Origin: UBA6770 sp965661115 | GTDB lineage: Bacteria > Bacteroidota > Bacteroidia > Flavobacteriales_G > Salibacteraceae | Assembly (NCBI GenBank): GCA_965661115.1 | Contig: CBFICO010000046.1 | Coordinates: 1 to 18,252 of the forward strand | Length of the DNA stretch: 18,252 nucleotides | Direction of reading: 5' to 3' | Shown: positions 1 through 7,823 of the stretch, in pieces | How the letters are laid out: each line of letters begins with the position of its first letter | Numbering within the stretch: the stretch's first letter is position 1 | Translations under genes and position numbers: made by a program | Notes under the pieces: model-generated | The model's database searches: none | Told to the model about the DNA's origin: nothing | The model's input: the letters and a program-made list of their open reading frames with translations, nothing else

Positions 1-2634
1 ACTGCTGTTCATAATTACACCAGTAATAATCCAATTGCGGTCGCACATTTTTTAGTAACTGGCAGTAATTCTGGGTGTGCTCCAACAAGAAACACAGATC
101 CATCCATGATTATGCTCAACGCAACAGAGCAAATGTTTTTAGATTCTATTACGTTTTTTGCGGTGGATACTAGCGCCATTGATAGTCACTTTGTACATGT
201 GGTAACCAAAACGGCAGATACTGGAACTGTATATTTAGACAGTAATCTTTTGGTGGGGTGGAATGTGTTCACGCAAAACTCTACGTATTCATATAAAAGC
301 CTCAGTGTTACAGCGGGTTATCACAGATTAGAAACAACTGGTTGTGGCTTTATTGCATACAGTATGGGAATCGGTAATGCGGTATCCTATGGCTACGCAA
401 CTGGGGTTTCATTGGTGAATTTAGAGAATGCAATTACGTACTCCAACTTCCTTGATGGTAGTGATACCATTTGCAAGGGAGATACGGTTAAATTCAAAAG
501 TATTTTAAGGGGTGATCCTTTGTCCTTTTATTGGGAATTAGGTGACGGAACAACGGACACAGTAAAAAACCCAGTACATACTTATTCGCAAACTGGATAC
601 TATTACATAAAAGCCGTTGTTGTATATAAATGCCTGACCGATACTCTGTTAGATACATTGTATGTTCCTCCTAGTCCCATAATCGACCTAGGTCCAGATA
701 CTATTCTCTGTAACCGAGATACCCTGAGTTTTAAAGCCAATACCAGGTTTTTTGAGACGCTTTGGAATAATGGCTCTACCGATAGCTTACTTAAAATTGT
801 AAACTCAGGTACTTATTCCGTAAGAGTCTCAAATTATTGCGGTGCGGATTACGACACGATTGTAGTTGATAGCCTTTTGCCAGACACTGTGCACTTAGGC
901 AGTGACACAATTTTCTGTAGAGGAAGACCTTATGAAATTGATATTACAGCAGTAAATAACTCGAAGTATTTATGGAATGACAGCTCAACCGTACCTAAAA
1001 AGCTAATCAACAAAGCGGGTACTTATTGGGCGCAAGTGCAGAATCAGTGCGGTACTATGCGTGATACGGTGGTGGTGTTATCAGACACCATACCCAAGAT
1101 AGATTTAGGAATGGACACAGTGCTCTGTTCAGGTCAGACCTATTTAATTAATGCATTTTTCTCACGAAGTAGGTATTTATGGCAAGATGGCAGTAGAACC
1201 GCTTTCCATTATCCCAGCGCACCAGGAGGGGAGGTTTGGGTGCAAGTAGTAAACTTGTGCGGTGCTACTACCGATACCGTTTTTGTAGATTATGACTATC
1301 CTCTAACTCCAAACTTAGGGTCAGATTCAATCATATGTTTAGGTGATAAAATAGTGCTAGATCCAGTTACCAATGGTGCTAGTTGCTTATGGCACAACGG
1401 CTCCACGGATACAACTTTTATAGTGCTTCGAAATGGAACTTATTGGGTGAATGCTACAAACACCTGCGGTACATACAGAGATACAGTGAACTACGTGGAT
1501 GAGCAAACCCCGTTTTTTAATTTACCGGGAGATACACTTCTATGTAATGGAGATTCTATTTTACTAAACGCTACATTCTCTCGTGGCAATTATTTGTGGA
1601 ATGATGGCTCTGTAAGTTCCACCAAATGGGTATCTAGTCCTGGGTACTATCAGGTTGAAACAAGTAATTTATGCGGAAAACACCGTGATTCCTTGATTGT
1701 TCTTTACGACAAACCACTAAAAGTTGATTTAGGGCCCGACACGCTTTTGTGTGATTTTGGCTCATTTACTAAGTCAGTATACTTTCCAAATAACCCTACC
1801 TATAGCTGGAATACAGGGCATAATGCTCCTCAAATAAATATTGCGCGAGGGGGTAAATTTATCCTAAGTGTTACTAACCGTTGTGGTACATATACCGATG
1901 CTATTCAAGTAGACAAGTATTATACACCCAAACCACAGCTTAGAGCAGATACAGTGTTGTGTGATGGTCAAATCTTAACTACTACTCTTGGTATTGGAGA
2001 ATTGCAAATGCAGGGGGTGTTTCCAACTTGGGAAAACGGCACTCATCCCAGAGTTCGATCTTTTAATAAAACTGGAAAATATTGGGTGAAAGCTGAGAAT
2101 GTATGCGGTTGGGGAAGCGATACAGCTTATTACGAGTTTGTTACAACACCATATTTTGGTTTGTCTGATACATTGTTTTGTTACGGAGAAGTATTGCAGT
2201 ACGATTTTTCTGATCACTCATTCCAATACGTTTGGAACAAAGACTACGAAGGAGATTACTATGAAATTGACCAGCCGGGGGATCAGCTTCTTTGGATAAT
2301 TGATAGCGTAGGCTGTTTAGGAGTAGAGCGTTTTACCGTAACGCTTTGCCCGAATCCATTGTATGCACCCAACGCATTTTCGCCGAATAACGATGGTATA
2401 AACGAAACATTTAGATTGTTTAAGATGGGCGTTTATGACTATAACCTACAAATTCTAAATCAATGGAACGAGGTGGTATTTGACTCAGGTGACATTCAAG
2501 AAGGCTGGAACGGTAAACGCAACAATATAGGTGAGGATTGTCCTATTGGAACTTATGTATGGAGAGCAAATTTTAGAGATGTGAACGATAAGCAAGAGCG
2601 AGTAGAGACTGGAGAAGTTACGTTGGTTCGATAG
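1..2634 (+). CDS. T9SS type B-sorted surface adhesin with IgGFc-binding-like and Cys-paired Ig-like repeats (5'-truncated by window)
   Basis: The frame is open from base 1, so the true start lies upstream; the first in-window ATG (106) is internal. The first ~110 encoded residues, with a DPSM motif and an SYGYATG motif, resemble the Bacteroidota IgGFc-binding N-terminal domain. A PKD-like domain follows (about 460-670). Eight repeats of about 70 residues then run from about 679 to 2350. Each opens with L-x-x-D-T/S-x-x-C and has a second Cys about 40 residues on, usually in an N-x-CG context, which suggests one disulfide per repeat. The last ~90 residues, from 2362 (APNAFSPNNDG, later GWNGK and GTYVW), are the gliding-motility-associated type B sorting domain recognised by the type IX secretion system. 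I infer a secreted or surface-anchored adhesin; the ligand is unknown. The end at TAG 2632-2634 is clear. The repeats are diverged at DNA level. Confidence 0.9.
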   Translation, partial: TAVHNYTSNNPIAVAHFLVTGSNSGCAPTRNTDPSMIMLNATEQMFLDSITFFAVDTSAIDSHFVHVVTKTADTGTVYLDSNLLVGWNVFTQNSTYSYKSLSVTAGYHRLETTGCGFIAYSMGIGNAVSYGYATGVSLVNLENAITYSNFLDGSDTICKGDTVKFKSILRGDPLSFYWELGDGTTDTVKNPVHTYSQTGYYYIKAVVVYKCLTDTLLDTLYVPPSPIIDLGPDTILCNRDTLSFKANTRFFETLWNNGSTDSLLKIVNSGTYSVRVSNYCGADYDTIVVDSLLPDTVHLGSDTIFCRGRPYEIDITAVNNSKYLWNDSSTVPKKLINKAGTYWAQVQNQCGTMRDTVVVLSDTIPKIDLGMDTVLCSGQTYLINAFFSRSRYLWQDGSRTAFHYPSAPGGEVWVQVVNLCGATTDTVFVDYDYPLTPNLGSDSIICLGDKIVLDPVTNGASCLWHNGSTDTTFIVLRNGTYWVNATNTCGTYRDTVNYVDEQTPFFNLPGDTLLCNGDSILLNATFSRGNYLWNDGSVSSTKWVSSPGYYQVETSNLCGKHRDSLIVLYDKPLKVDLGPDTLLCDFGSFTKSVYFPNNPTYSWNTGHNAPQINIARGGKFILSVTNRCGTYTDAIQVDKYYTPKPQLRADTVLCDGQILTTTLGIGELQMQGVFPTWENGTHPRVRSFNKTGKYWVKAENVCGWGSDTAYYEFVTTPYFGLSDTLFCYGEVLQYDFSDHSFQYVWNKDYEGDYYEIDQPGDQLLWIIDSVGCLGVERFTVTLCPNPLYAPNAFSPNNDGINETFRLFKMGVYDYNLQILNQWNEVVFDSGDIQEGWNGKRNNIGEDCPIGTYVWRANFRDVNDKQERVETGEVTLVR

Positions 2635-2678
2635 TATTTAATATTTTGATTTCTTAAAACAGCCTCAACACTTTGTAA

Positions 2679-3029
2679 ATCAAGTTCTCGCGTAAACAAG
2701 GCTTTTTTAAATTGTTTGTTACCGACGATGAAGACATGAAAATTATTGGTATGCGCGCAATTGGTGATCAAGCCAGTTCAACCATAGAGTCGGTTGCTAT
2801 GCTTATTGCTTTGGATAAAGGTGTAAAGGAATTGGCCGACTTAATCTTTCCACATCCTGCAATAAAAGAAGGGCTGCAAGAATGCGCCAGAATGTTATTG
2901 GCTAAATCCATTGTGAAGCCTCGTGTGTTTAATCAGCATTTAAAGTGTTATCGCTATTGCGCTGACGGTAGAGTTATTGACGTATTTAGTAACGCAAAAA
3001 CGGACGAAGCATCAGCAGAACCTGCGTAG
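2679..3029 (+). pseudogene. Remnant of a FAD-dependent pyridine nucleotide-disulfide oxidoreductase (C-terminal dimerisation domain only)
   Basis: About 116 codons resemble the C-terminal dimerisation domain of the dihydrolipoamide dehydrogenase / soluble transhydrogenase family. They show the IIGMRAIGDQAS strand-helix segment and the FPHPAIKEG motif, whose His and Glu match the H-P-x-x-x-E catalytic pair of this family. The FAD- and NAD-binding domains (normally about 350 further residues with GxGxxG motifs) are absent. Homologous-looking sequence continues upstream of the TTG at 2712 to 2679, then meets a stop at 2676-2678 and another in the same frame at 2655-2657. The adhesin gene ends only 44 bp upstream of 2679, so no room remains for the missing part. 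I infer a truncated, nonfunctional gene left after deletion or recombination. Expression of a 105-residue peptide from TTG 2712 cannot be excluded. It ends 3 bp from the convergent DUF6702 gene. Confidence 0.75.
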
Positions 3030-3032
3030 GTT

Positions 3033-3524
3033 TTACTTCAATTCTATTGAGTTTCTTGGAGATTTTGGGTGTGTCAGCAATGTATTTGATTTCCCGTCGG
3101 TATGAAAATGCATCAAATTAGTTTGATCCAAAAAAATATCAAATAGCAGTTTATTAACTATCGAGACTGAATTTACTTTTTTGATGTCAGTAAATTCTAT
3201 GAAAACATAAACCAACTCTTTTTCGCACTCATATCCAAGTAGTTCAAATTCCTCCAATTGATTATTGATTTTTAGGCTGTAGTTTTCTTTAAAATACTGA
3301 TCAACAGTATAGTAGTGTTTGTTGGCGCTATCAGGGCATAGGTAGATCGTATTTTCTTCTTTTGAGCTTAATGCACGTTCAAAATCATCAAAGAAAAGTT
3401 TTATGCTTACTTCAATGGTTTTTTTGTCTTTTCTAAAATGCGCTTCGCTTACCGTTAAATGCAAAGGATGCGGTGAAAACGAAGATATTAGTCCAGCAAA
3501 AACAAGAACTAACAAAACTTTCAT
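3033..3524 (-). CDS. DUF6702 family secreted protein
   Basis: A 163-residue protein from the ATG at 3524. An upstream in-frame ATG at 3578 would put 18 extra residues ahead of an otherwise typical signal peptide (MKVLLVLVFAGLISSFS), so I prefer 3524. The mature protein begins with HPLHLTVSEAHF and an S-I-K-L-F-F-D-D-F-E run, which match the DUF6702 pattern: a short Bacteroidota family with an N-terminal HP and an acidic FxDD segment. No catalytic motif is visible and function is unknown. It is divergent from the M1 metallopeptidase; from memory these two families are often neighbours in Bacteroidota, which would hint at a shared periplasmic role, but this is not shown by the sequence. A TACCTTTG promoter-like box lies 34 bp upstream of the ATG. 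Confidence 0.8.
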   Translation of the reverse strand: MKVLLVLVFAGLISSFSPHPLHLTVSEAHFRKDKKTIEVSIKLFFDDFERALSSKEENTIYLCPDSANKHYYTVDQYFKENYSLKINNQLEEFELLGYECEKELVYVFIEFTDIKKVNSVSIVNKLLFDIFLDQTNLMHFHTDGKSNTLLTHPKSPRNSIELK

Positions 3525-3557
3525 ACCTGTTATTTTCTGTTTATACAACATTACAGT

Positions 3558-3565
3558 CAAAGGTA
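3558..3565 (-). promoter_or_regulatory. Candidate Bacteroidota -7 box for the DUF6702 gene
   Basis: On the minus strand the bases read TACCTTTG, a full match to the Bacteroidota -7 consensus TAnnTTTG, 33 bases 5' of the ATG at 3524. No TTG lies 19-23 bases further upstream, so the -33 element is missing or degenerate. It sits in the 98-bp divergent region shared with the M1 peptidase gene. Confidence 0.35.
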
Positions 3566-3622
3566 ACAATAGAAACAATTATACGCCTTTAACCGTTATT
3601 TTAGCAAATCCAAATTCTATTC

Positions 3623-5962
3623 ATGAAAAAAGTTCTTATTACCGCTTGTCTTTCTTTAATTGCAAGCATTATTTCAATAGCGCAAGAAAATACCAATACC
3701 AACAAATTCAGACAATTGTATGACGAGTTACCAACGCCTAATGGATATCGTTCGGCAGATGGTCAGCCTGGACCGTGGTATTACCAAAATACCGCCGACT
3801 ATAAAATGAGTATAGAGCTCGATGATAATAAGCAAATCCTACGAGGACAGGAAACAATTACGTACACCAACAACTCGAAAGATAATTTGAGCTATATCTG
3901 GTTGCAACTCGATCAGAATATGCGAGCAAAAGATAGCGACACCCGAAAGATTAGCACCTCAAAACTCAATCAAAAAACAAATTTTAGAGCCTTAGAAAGA
4001 GAGTTCCATTTTGAGGAGTACGATGGAGGTTTTAAAATAGAAGAAGTAAAGGACGCTGGTGGTAAAAAATTGAACTATACAATCGTTAAAACCATGATGC
4101 GCATTGATTTACCTAAACCATTAAAACCAGCCACTAAAGTGTCGTTTTCTGTAAAGTGGTGGTATAACATTAACGATAGAATGAAAATTGGTGGTCGCGG
4201 TGGCTACGAATATTTTCCAGAGGAAGATAATTACATATATACAATGGCTCAGTTCTTCCCGAGAATGTGCGTTTACAATGAAGTTGAAGGCTGGCAAAAC
4301 AAACAGTTTTTGGGTCGCGGAGAGTTTACCTTGCCTTTCGGAAATTATGAAGTTAGTATAAAGGTGCCAAGTGATCATTTGGTAGCTGCTACTGGTGAAT
4401 TGCAAAACGCTTCAAATGTTATGACTGCAGAGCAGCGCGAACGCTTTGCTAAGGCAAAAAAATCTACTAAAAAACCAATTCAAATTGTCACTCAAGGAGA
4501 GGCAGAAGAAAACGAAAAAGAAAAAGCCTCTGGAATCAAAACATGGACTTATAAAGCCAGTAATGTTAGGGATTTTGCTTTTGCGAGCTCAAGAAAATTT
4601 ATGTGGGATGCCATGATTGCCAAGATTGGTGATAAAGATGTGTTGTGCATGTCTTTCTTCCCGAAAGAAGGGAATCCGCTTTGGGAAAAATACAGTACAG
4701 AGCTGGTAGCTCATACCATTAAAACGTACTCTAAATACACCATTGATTATCCTTATCCGGTTGCTCAAAGTATTCACGCTAACTACATTGGCATGGAGTA
4801 TCCTATGATTTGCTTCAACGGTGGTCGGCCTGCAAAAGATGGAACGTACTCAGAAGGCACTAAGTACGGTATGCATGGTGTAATAATTCATGAGGTTGGG
4901 CATAACTTCTTTCCTATGATTATTAACTCTGATGAGCGCCAATGGACCTGGATGGACGAAGGACTTAACACCTTTGTGCAATACCTAGCGGAGCAGGAGT
5001 GGAGCGATCATTACCCTTCTAGACGAGGGCCTGCCGATAAAATCACCAGTTACATGAAAGGTGATAAATCGAAGATTTCACCTATCATGACCAATTCGGA
5101 ATCCATTTACCAGTTTGGTAATAACTCCTACGCTAAACCCGCTACGGCGTTAAACATTCTAAGAGAAACAGTTTTGGGTAGAGAATTATTCGATTTTGCT
5201 TTTAAAACTTACTGTGAACGGTGGGCATTTAAACACCCATATCCTGCTGATTTTTTCAGAACTATGGAAGATGCTAGTGGAGTAGATTTAGATTGGTTCT
5301 GGAGAGGTTGGTTTTACACCACCGATCACTGCGATCAAGCTATAGAAGATATTGTGTGGTATCAGATAGATACCAAAGACCCCGACGTAAATAGTGCGTT
5401 ACGAAAAAAAGAAGATGAAAACAGAAGACAATTTATTGGTGATTTGAGAAACGATACGGCATTGGTGCCGCTAATGAGTCAAAAGCCAGAGCTAGCGGAG
5501 TTTTATGACGACCCTGAGCAGAAATATCGTGTAAACCGTCTAGATAGAGAAGATTATGAGCGTTATTTAAAAAGTTTAAGTGAACATCAAAAGAAGATTT
5601 TAAAGTCGGGTAAGAATTTTTACCAGCTAAAAATTAAGAACTACGGTGGATTGGTAATGCCTGTAATTCTGCGTTTTACCTTTCAGGATAACTCTGAAGA
5701 GATAGTGCGTATTCCAGCTGAAATATGGAAACTAAACGATAAAGAAGTGACCAAAGTTTTCCATTTTGAAAAGGAAGTGAAGAAAATCGAGCTCGATCCG
5801 TTTTTGGAAATTGCAGATATTGAAAAATTCAATAACTATTGGCCAAGAGAAGTTTTACCAACCCGTTTTGAATTGTACAAATCTAGCTACAGAAGGTACG
5901 GAGGCGGTGAAAATCCAATGCAACGTGAGCGCCGGGCAGCAGAACCGACAAAAGAGAAGTAG
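3623..5962 (+). CDS. M1 family zinc metallopeptidase (aminopeptidase N-like)
   Basis: A 779-residue secreted peptidase starting at ATG 3623 with a signal peptide (MKKVLITACLSLIASIISIAQ). The zinc site is HEVGH at residues 423-427, followed 18 residues later by Glu446 in the WMDEG motif, giving the full M1 HExxH-x18-E ligand set. The exopeptidase motif, GAMEN in classical members, is GMEYP at 390-394, a variation seen in Bacteroidota M1 enzymes. Tyr503 (NNSYAKP) is the likely transition-state tyrosine. M1 enzymes remove N-terminal residues from peptides; this one should act in the periplasm or envelope. The protein ends in a charged tail (about 755-779) with no T9SS sorting domain, so outward export by that route is not indicated. 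The length is normal for the Bacteroidota subgroup. The next gene follows after 14 bp and may be co-transcribed. Confidence 0.92.
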   Translation: MKKVLITACLSLIASIISIAQENTNTNKFRQLYDELPTPNGYRSADGQPGPWYYQNTADYKMSIELDDNKQILRGQETITYTNNSKDNLSYIWLQLDQNMRAKDSDTRKISTSKLNQKTNFRALEREFHFEEYDGGFKIEEVKDAGGKKLNYTIVKTMMRIDLPKPLKPATKVSFSVKWWYNINDRMKIGGRGGYEYFPEEDNYIYTMAQFFPRMCVYNEVEGWQNKQFLGRGEFTLPFGNYEVSIKVPSDHLVAATGELQNASNVMTAEQRERFAKAKKSTKKPIQIVTQGEAEENEKEKASGIKTWTYKASNVRDFAFASSRKFMWDAMIAKIGDKDVLCMSFFPKEGNPLWEKYSTELVAHTIKTYSKYTIDYPYPVAQSIHANYIGMEYPMICFNGGRPAKDGTYSEGTKYGMHGVIIHEVGHNFFPMIINSDERQWTWMDEGLNTFVQYLAEQEWSDHYPSRRGPADKITSYMKGDKSKISPIMTNSESIYQFGNNSYAKPATALNILRETVLGRELFDFAFKTYCERWAFKHPYPADFFRTMEDASGVDLDWFWRGWFYTTDHCDQAIEDIVWYQIDTKDPDVNSALRKKEDENRRQFIGDLRNDTALVPLMSQKPELAEFYDDPEQKYRVNRLDREDYERYLKSLSEHQKKILKSGKNFYQLKIKNYGGLVMPVILRFTFQDNSEEIVRIPAEIWKLNDKEVTKVFHFEKEVKKIELDPFLEIADIEKFNNYWPREVLPTRFELYKSSYRRYGGGENPMQRERRAAEPTKEK

Positions 5963-5976
5963 TTTATTTTTGCCAA

Positions 5977-7008
5977 ATGCGAATAAACGGACACGGGCAC
6001 ATTCTTCCAGAACCGTCTCAGATACCAAAATTCATGAAAGACAAGAAACTGTTCTGGATTGATGAGGATAAAAAATTCATGCGACAAGGCAATTGGTCAA
6101 GGCCGATAACGGACCCAAGCTTTTTCCTCAAAGAAAAGCTAGAGTGGATGGAGCGCAATAACATAGACCATGGTGTTATGCTTAATCTATCACAATTGTA
6201 TTGCAATGGTTGGGAGGAGCAAGATTGTGCAGATGGTATTCGCTTTCAAAACGATTACAACGCTTCTGTGCAACACGATTATCCAAATAAATTCACGTGT
6301 GGGTTGGTAGTACAGCCTTTGTACATGGATCAAGCGCTAAAAGAAATAGATCGATGTGTAAACGAGTTGGGTTTAAAACTACTTTGTTTGCCTACGCATT
6401 TCTTAAATGCAGAAGGAGAGTGGCTTTCAATAGCAGAGGCTGATGTTGAACCGATTTATGAATTGGCTAATGAATACAATTTAGCGGTTCAAATTCACCC
6501 TTATGACGGCGAGAAAATGGTAGCGCTTAAAAACCAATATTGGCGTTTTCATTTGGTTTGGATGATGGCACAATGTGCTGATACCATTCATTTGTTTACT
6601 TTAAGAGATTTACCAAACAAATACCCAAATATGAGAACCAGCTTTGCGCACGGCGGCATGCTGGGTATAGCAAATTACGGTAGAAGGATTCAAGGATTTG
6701 ATGGGCGTCCAGATATTTTTGAGGGATTAAGCGACCCCAGAAAAACCTTAGGTCACAAAAACTTGTTTTTTGATACGCTAGTGCACGATTCCTATACACT
6801 TGAATTACTCAAGAAAAGAGTAGGCTCAAGTCAGATTATTATGGCTTTAGACGACCCATATCCATTAGGAGAAATGGAAGGAGTGGGTACTTCCTATCCA
6901 GGCCGTGTGCTGGATTTTGCTGTTGAAACAGGAATTTTGAGCGAACAAGAGCGGGCCGATATTTGGGACAAAAATGTGTTGGATTGGTTAGGGTTTGAAA
7001 TCTCATAA
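5977..7008 (+). CDS. ACMSD-like amidohydrolase (2-amino-3-carboxymuconate-6-semialdehyde decarboxylase family)
   Basis: A 343-residue amidohydrolase_2 (PF04909-type) protein starting at ATG 5977. The N-terminal NGHGHILP gives the H-x-H zinc pair (His6, His8). His174 (IHPYDG) and His225 (AHGG) are the next metal or catalytic histidines, and the LDDPYPLGE motif supplies the conserved Asp292/Asp293. These features and the overall sequence match the Bacteroidota proteins assigned as ACMSD (EC 4.1.1.45). That enzyme decarboxylates the ring-cleavage product of 3-hydroxyanthranilate in the kynurenine route of tryptophan breakdown, diverting it from quinolinate/NAD formation. No other kynurenine gene is present, so the pathway assignment rests on the family alone. 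It lies 14 bp after the M1 peptidase and converges with the SUMF1-fold gene across 10 bp. All key residues are intact. Confidence 0.85.
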   Translation: MRINGHGHILPEPSQIPKFMKDKKLFWIDEDKKFMRQGNWSRPITDPSFFLKEKLEWMERNNIDHGVMLNLSQLYCNGWEEQDCADGIRFQNDYNASVQHDYPNKFTCGLVVQPLYMDQALKEIDRCVNELGLKLLCLPTHFLNAEGEWLSIAEADVEPIYELANEYNLAVQIHPYDGEKMVALKNQYWRFHLVWMMAQCADTIHLFTLRDLPNKYPNMRTSFAHGGMLGIANYGRRIQGFDGRPDIFEGLSDPRKTLGHKNLFFDTLVHDSYTLELLKKRVGSSQIIMALDDPYPLGEMEGVGTSYPGRVLDFAVETGILSEQERADIWDKNVLDWLGFEIS

Positions 7009-7018
7009 TGAAAACTAT

Positions 7019-7813
7019 TTACTCTTCTATCACCTCCATTACCCACCTAAAACCGATGGCAACATGACTTGAGTCTGGTTTATCCGTAATGGATTGAAAA
7101 GGGTCTGGGCTATTGATTGAAAGGAATTCAAAGGTGTTTAAAAAGCTTCCGCCAACGGTGCCGGCTTGATTGTCGAGCATTTCGGCAACGTTGCCAGATA
7201 AATTATAAATACCTAGTTTGTTAGGCCAATACGATGCGACAGAAGCTGTAACATCATAATTACTAGTATTCGTTTCATCCGTTAAAGTCTCTGGTTTACG
7301 CTTGTAATTGGCTCTGCAAGCACCATTTTTTCTAAACTCGTCGTTCCCATCCCAAGGGTATGTGTTATCCGAGTTTCCAGCTTGCACAGCTTTGATCCAT
7401 TCTTCTTTTGTGGGTAAGCGAAACTTTACCTTATTAAATTTTCGTTTCTCGTTTTCATTGTACTGGTCAGTGAGCCACTGACAAAACAGTTGTTTGGCTT
7501 GATAGTTAATATTTACAACTGGATAATCTTGGTAAGCAGTGTGCTGGTAATAGTGCGCTACATACGGTTTGTGATAAAAGTTTTTTTTAATCCAATTCAA
7601 GGTGTCAACCTGAGTAACATCTTGCAATTTCTTATTCCCATTTGCAATTATAAATGCCCGAAATTCAGCGTAATCTTTATTAGTTACTTCATACTTCGAT
7701 ATAAAAAGATTTTCTGAAAGCTGAGCGCTATTTTTTTTAATGCTCTTTACATCAACCTGTGCCTGAAGTAATCCAAATGAAGAAATCATTAGGATTAAAA
7801 ATATATGCTTCAT
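7019..7813 (-). CDS. Secreted SUMF1/FGE-fold protein lacking the catalytic cysteines
   Basis: 264 residues from ATG 7813, chosen because it gives a clean signal peptide (MKHIFLILMISSFGLLQAQ); a start at 7834 would prepend seven polar residues. It has the landmarks of the formylglycine-generating-enzyme sulfatase domain (PF03781): F-I-S-K-Y-E-V-T-N near the start, YPVVNI, RLPTKEEW, YPWDG, and GIYNLSGNVAEM followed by GGSF. The terminal catalytic C-x-R-x motif of true FGE is replaced by AIGFRWV, and the remaining Cys residues are not in that position, so it is unlikely to make formylglycine. This resembles the noncatalytic FGE-fold proteins of Bacteroidota, including the gliding proteins GldJ/GldK, but it is shorter and I do not assign it to them. 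It starts 10 bp after the broken decarboxylase and was probably transcribed with it. Confidence 0.82.
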   Translation of the reverse strand: MKHIFLILMISSFGLLQAQVDVKSIKKNSAQLSENLFISKYEVTNKDYAEFRAFIIANGNKKLQDVTQVDTLNWIKKNFYHKPYVAHYYQHTAYQDYPVVNINYQAKQLFCQWLTDQYNENEKRKFNKVKFRLPTKEEWIKAVQAGNSDNTYPWDGNDEFRKNGACRANYKRKPETLTDETNTSNYDVTASVASYWPNKLGIYNLSGNVAEMLDNQAGTVGGSFLNTFEFLSINSPDPFQSITDKPDSSHVAIGFRWVMEVIEE

Positions 7814-7823
7814 TTGTTCTGCT

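Noticed and set aside
2553..2771. 72-codon minus-strand ORF over the adhesin end and the oxidoreductase remnant
   Set aside because: It overlaps the conserved type B sorting domain on the other strand and shows no recognisable motif; a shadow frame.
5965..5972. TATTTTTG resembling a -7 promoter box just before the ACMSD-like gene
   Set aside because: It lies 4 bases before the ATG, which would make the transcript leaderless or start inside the gene, and no TTG lies 19-23 bases upstream. Probably chance in AT-rich DNA.
7009..7018. Search for a terminator between the convergent ACMSD-like and SUMF1-fold genes
   Set aside because: Only 10 bp separate the stops and no hairpin with a T-tract is visible there or in the immediate flanks.
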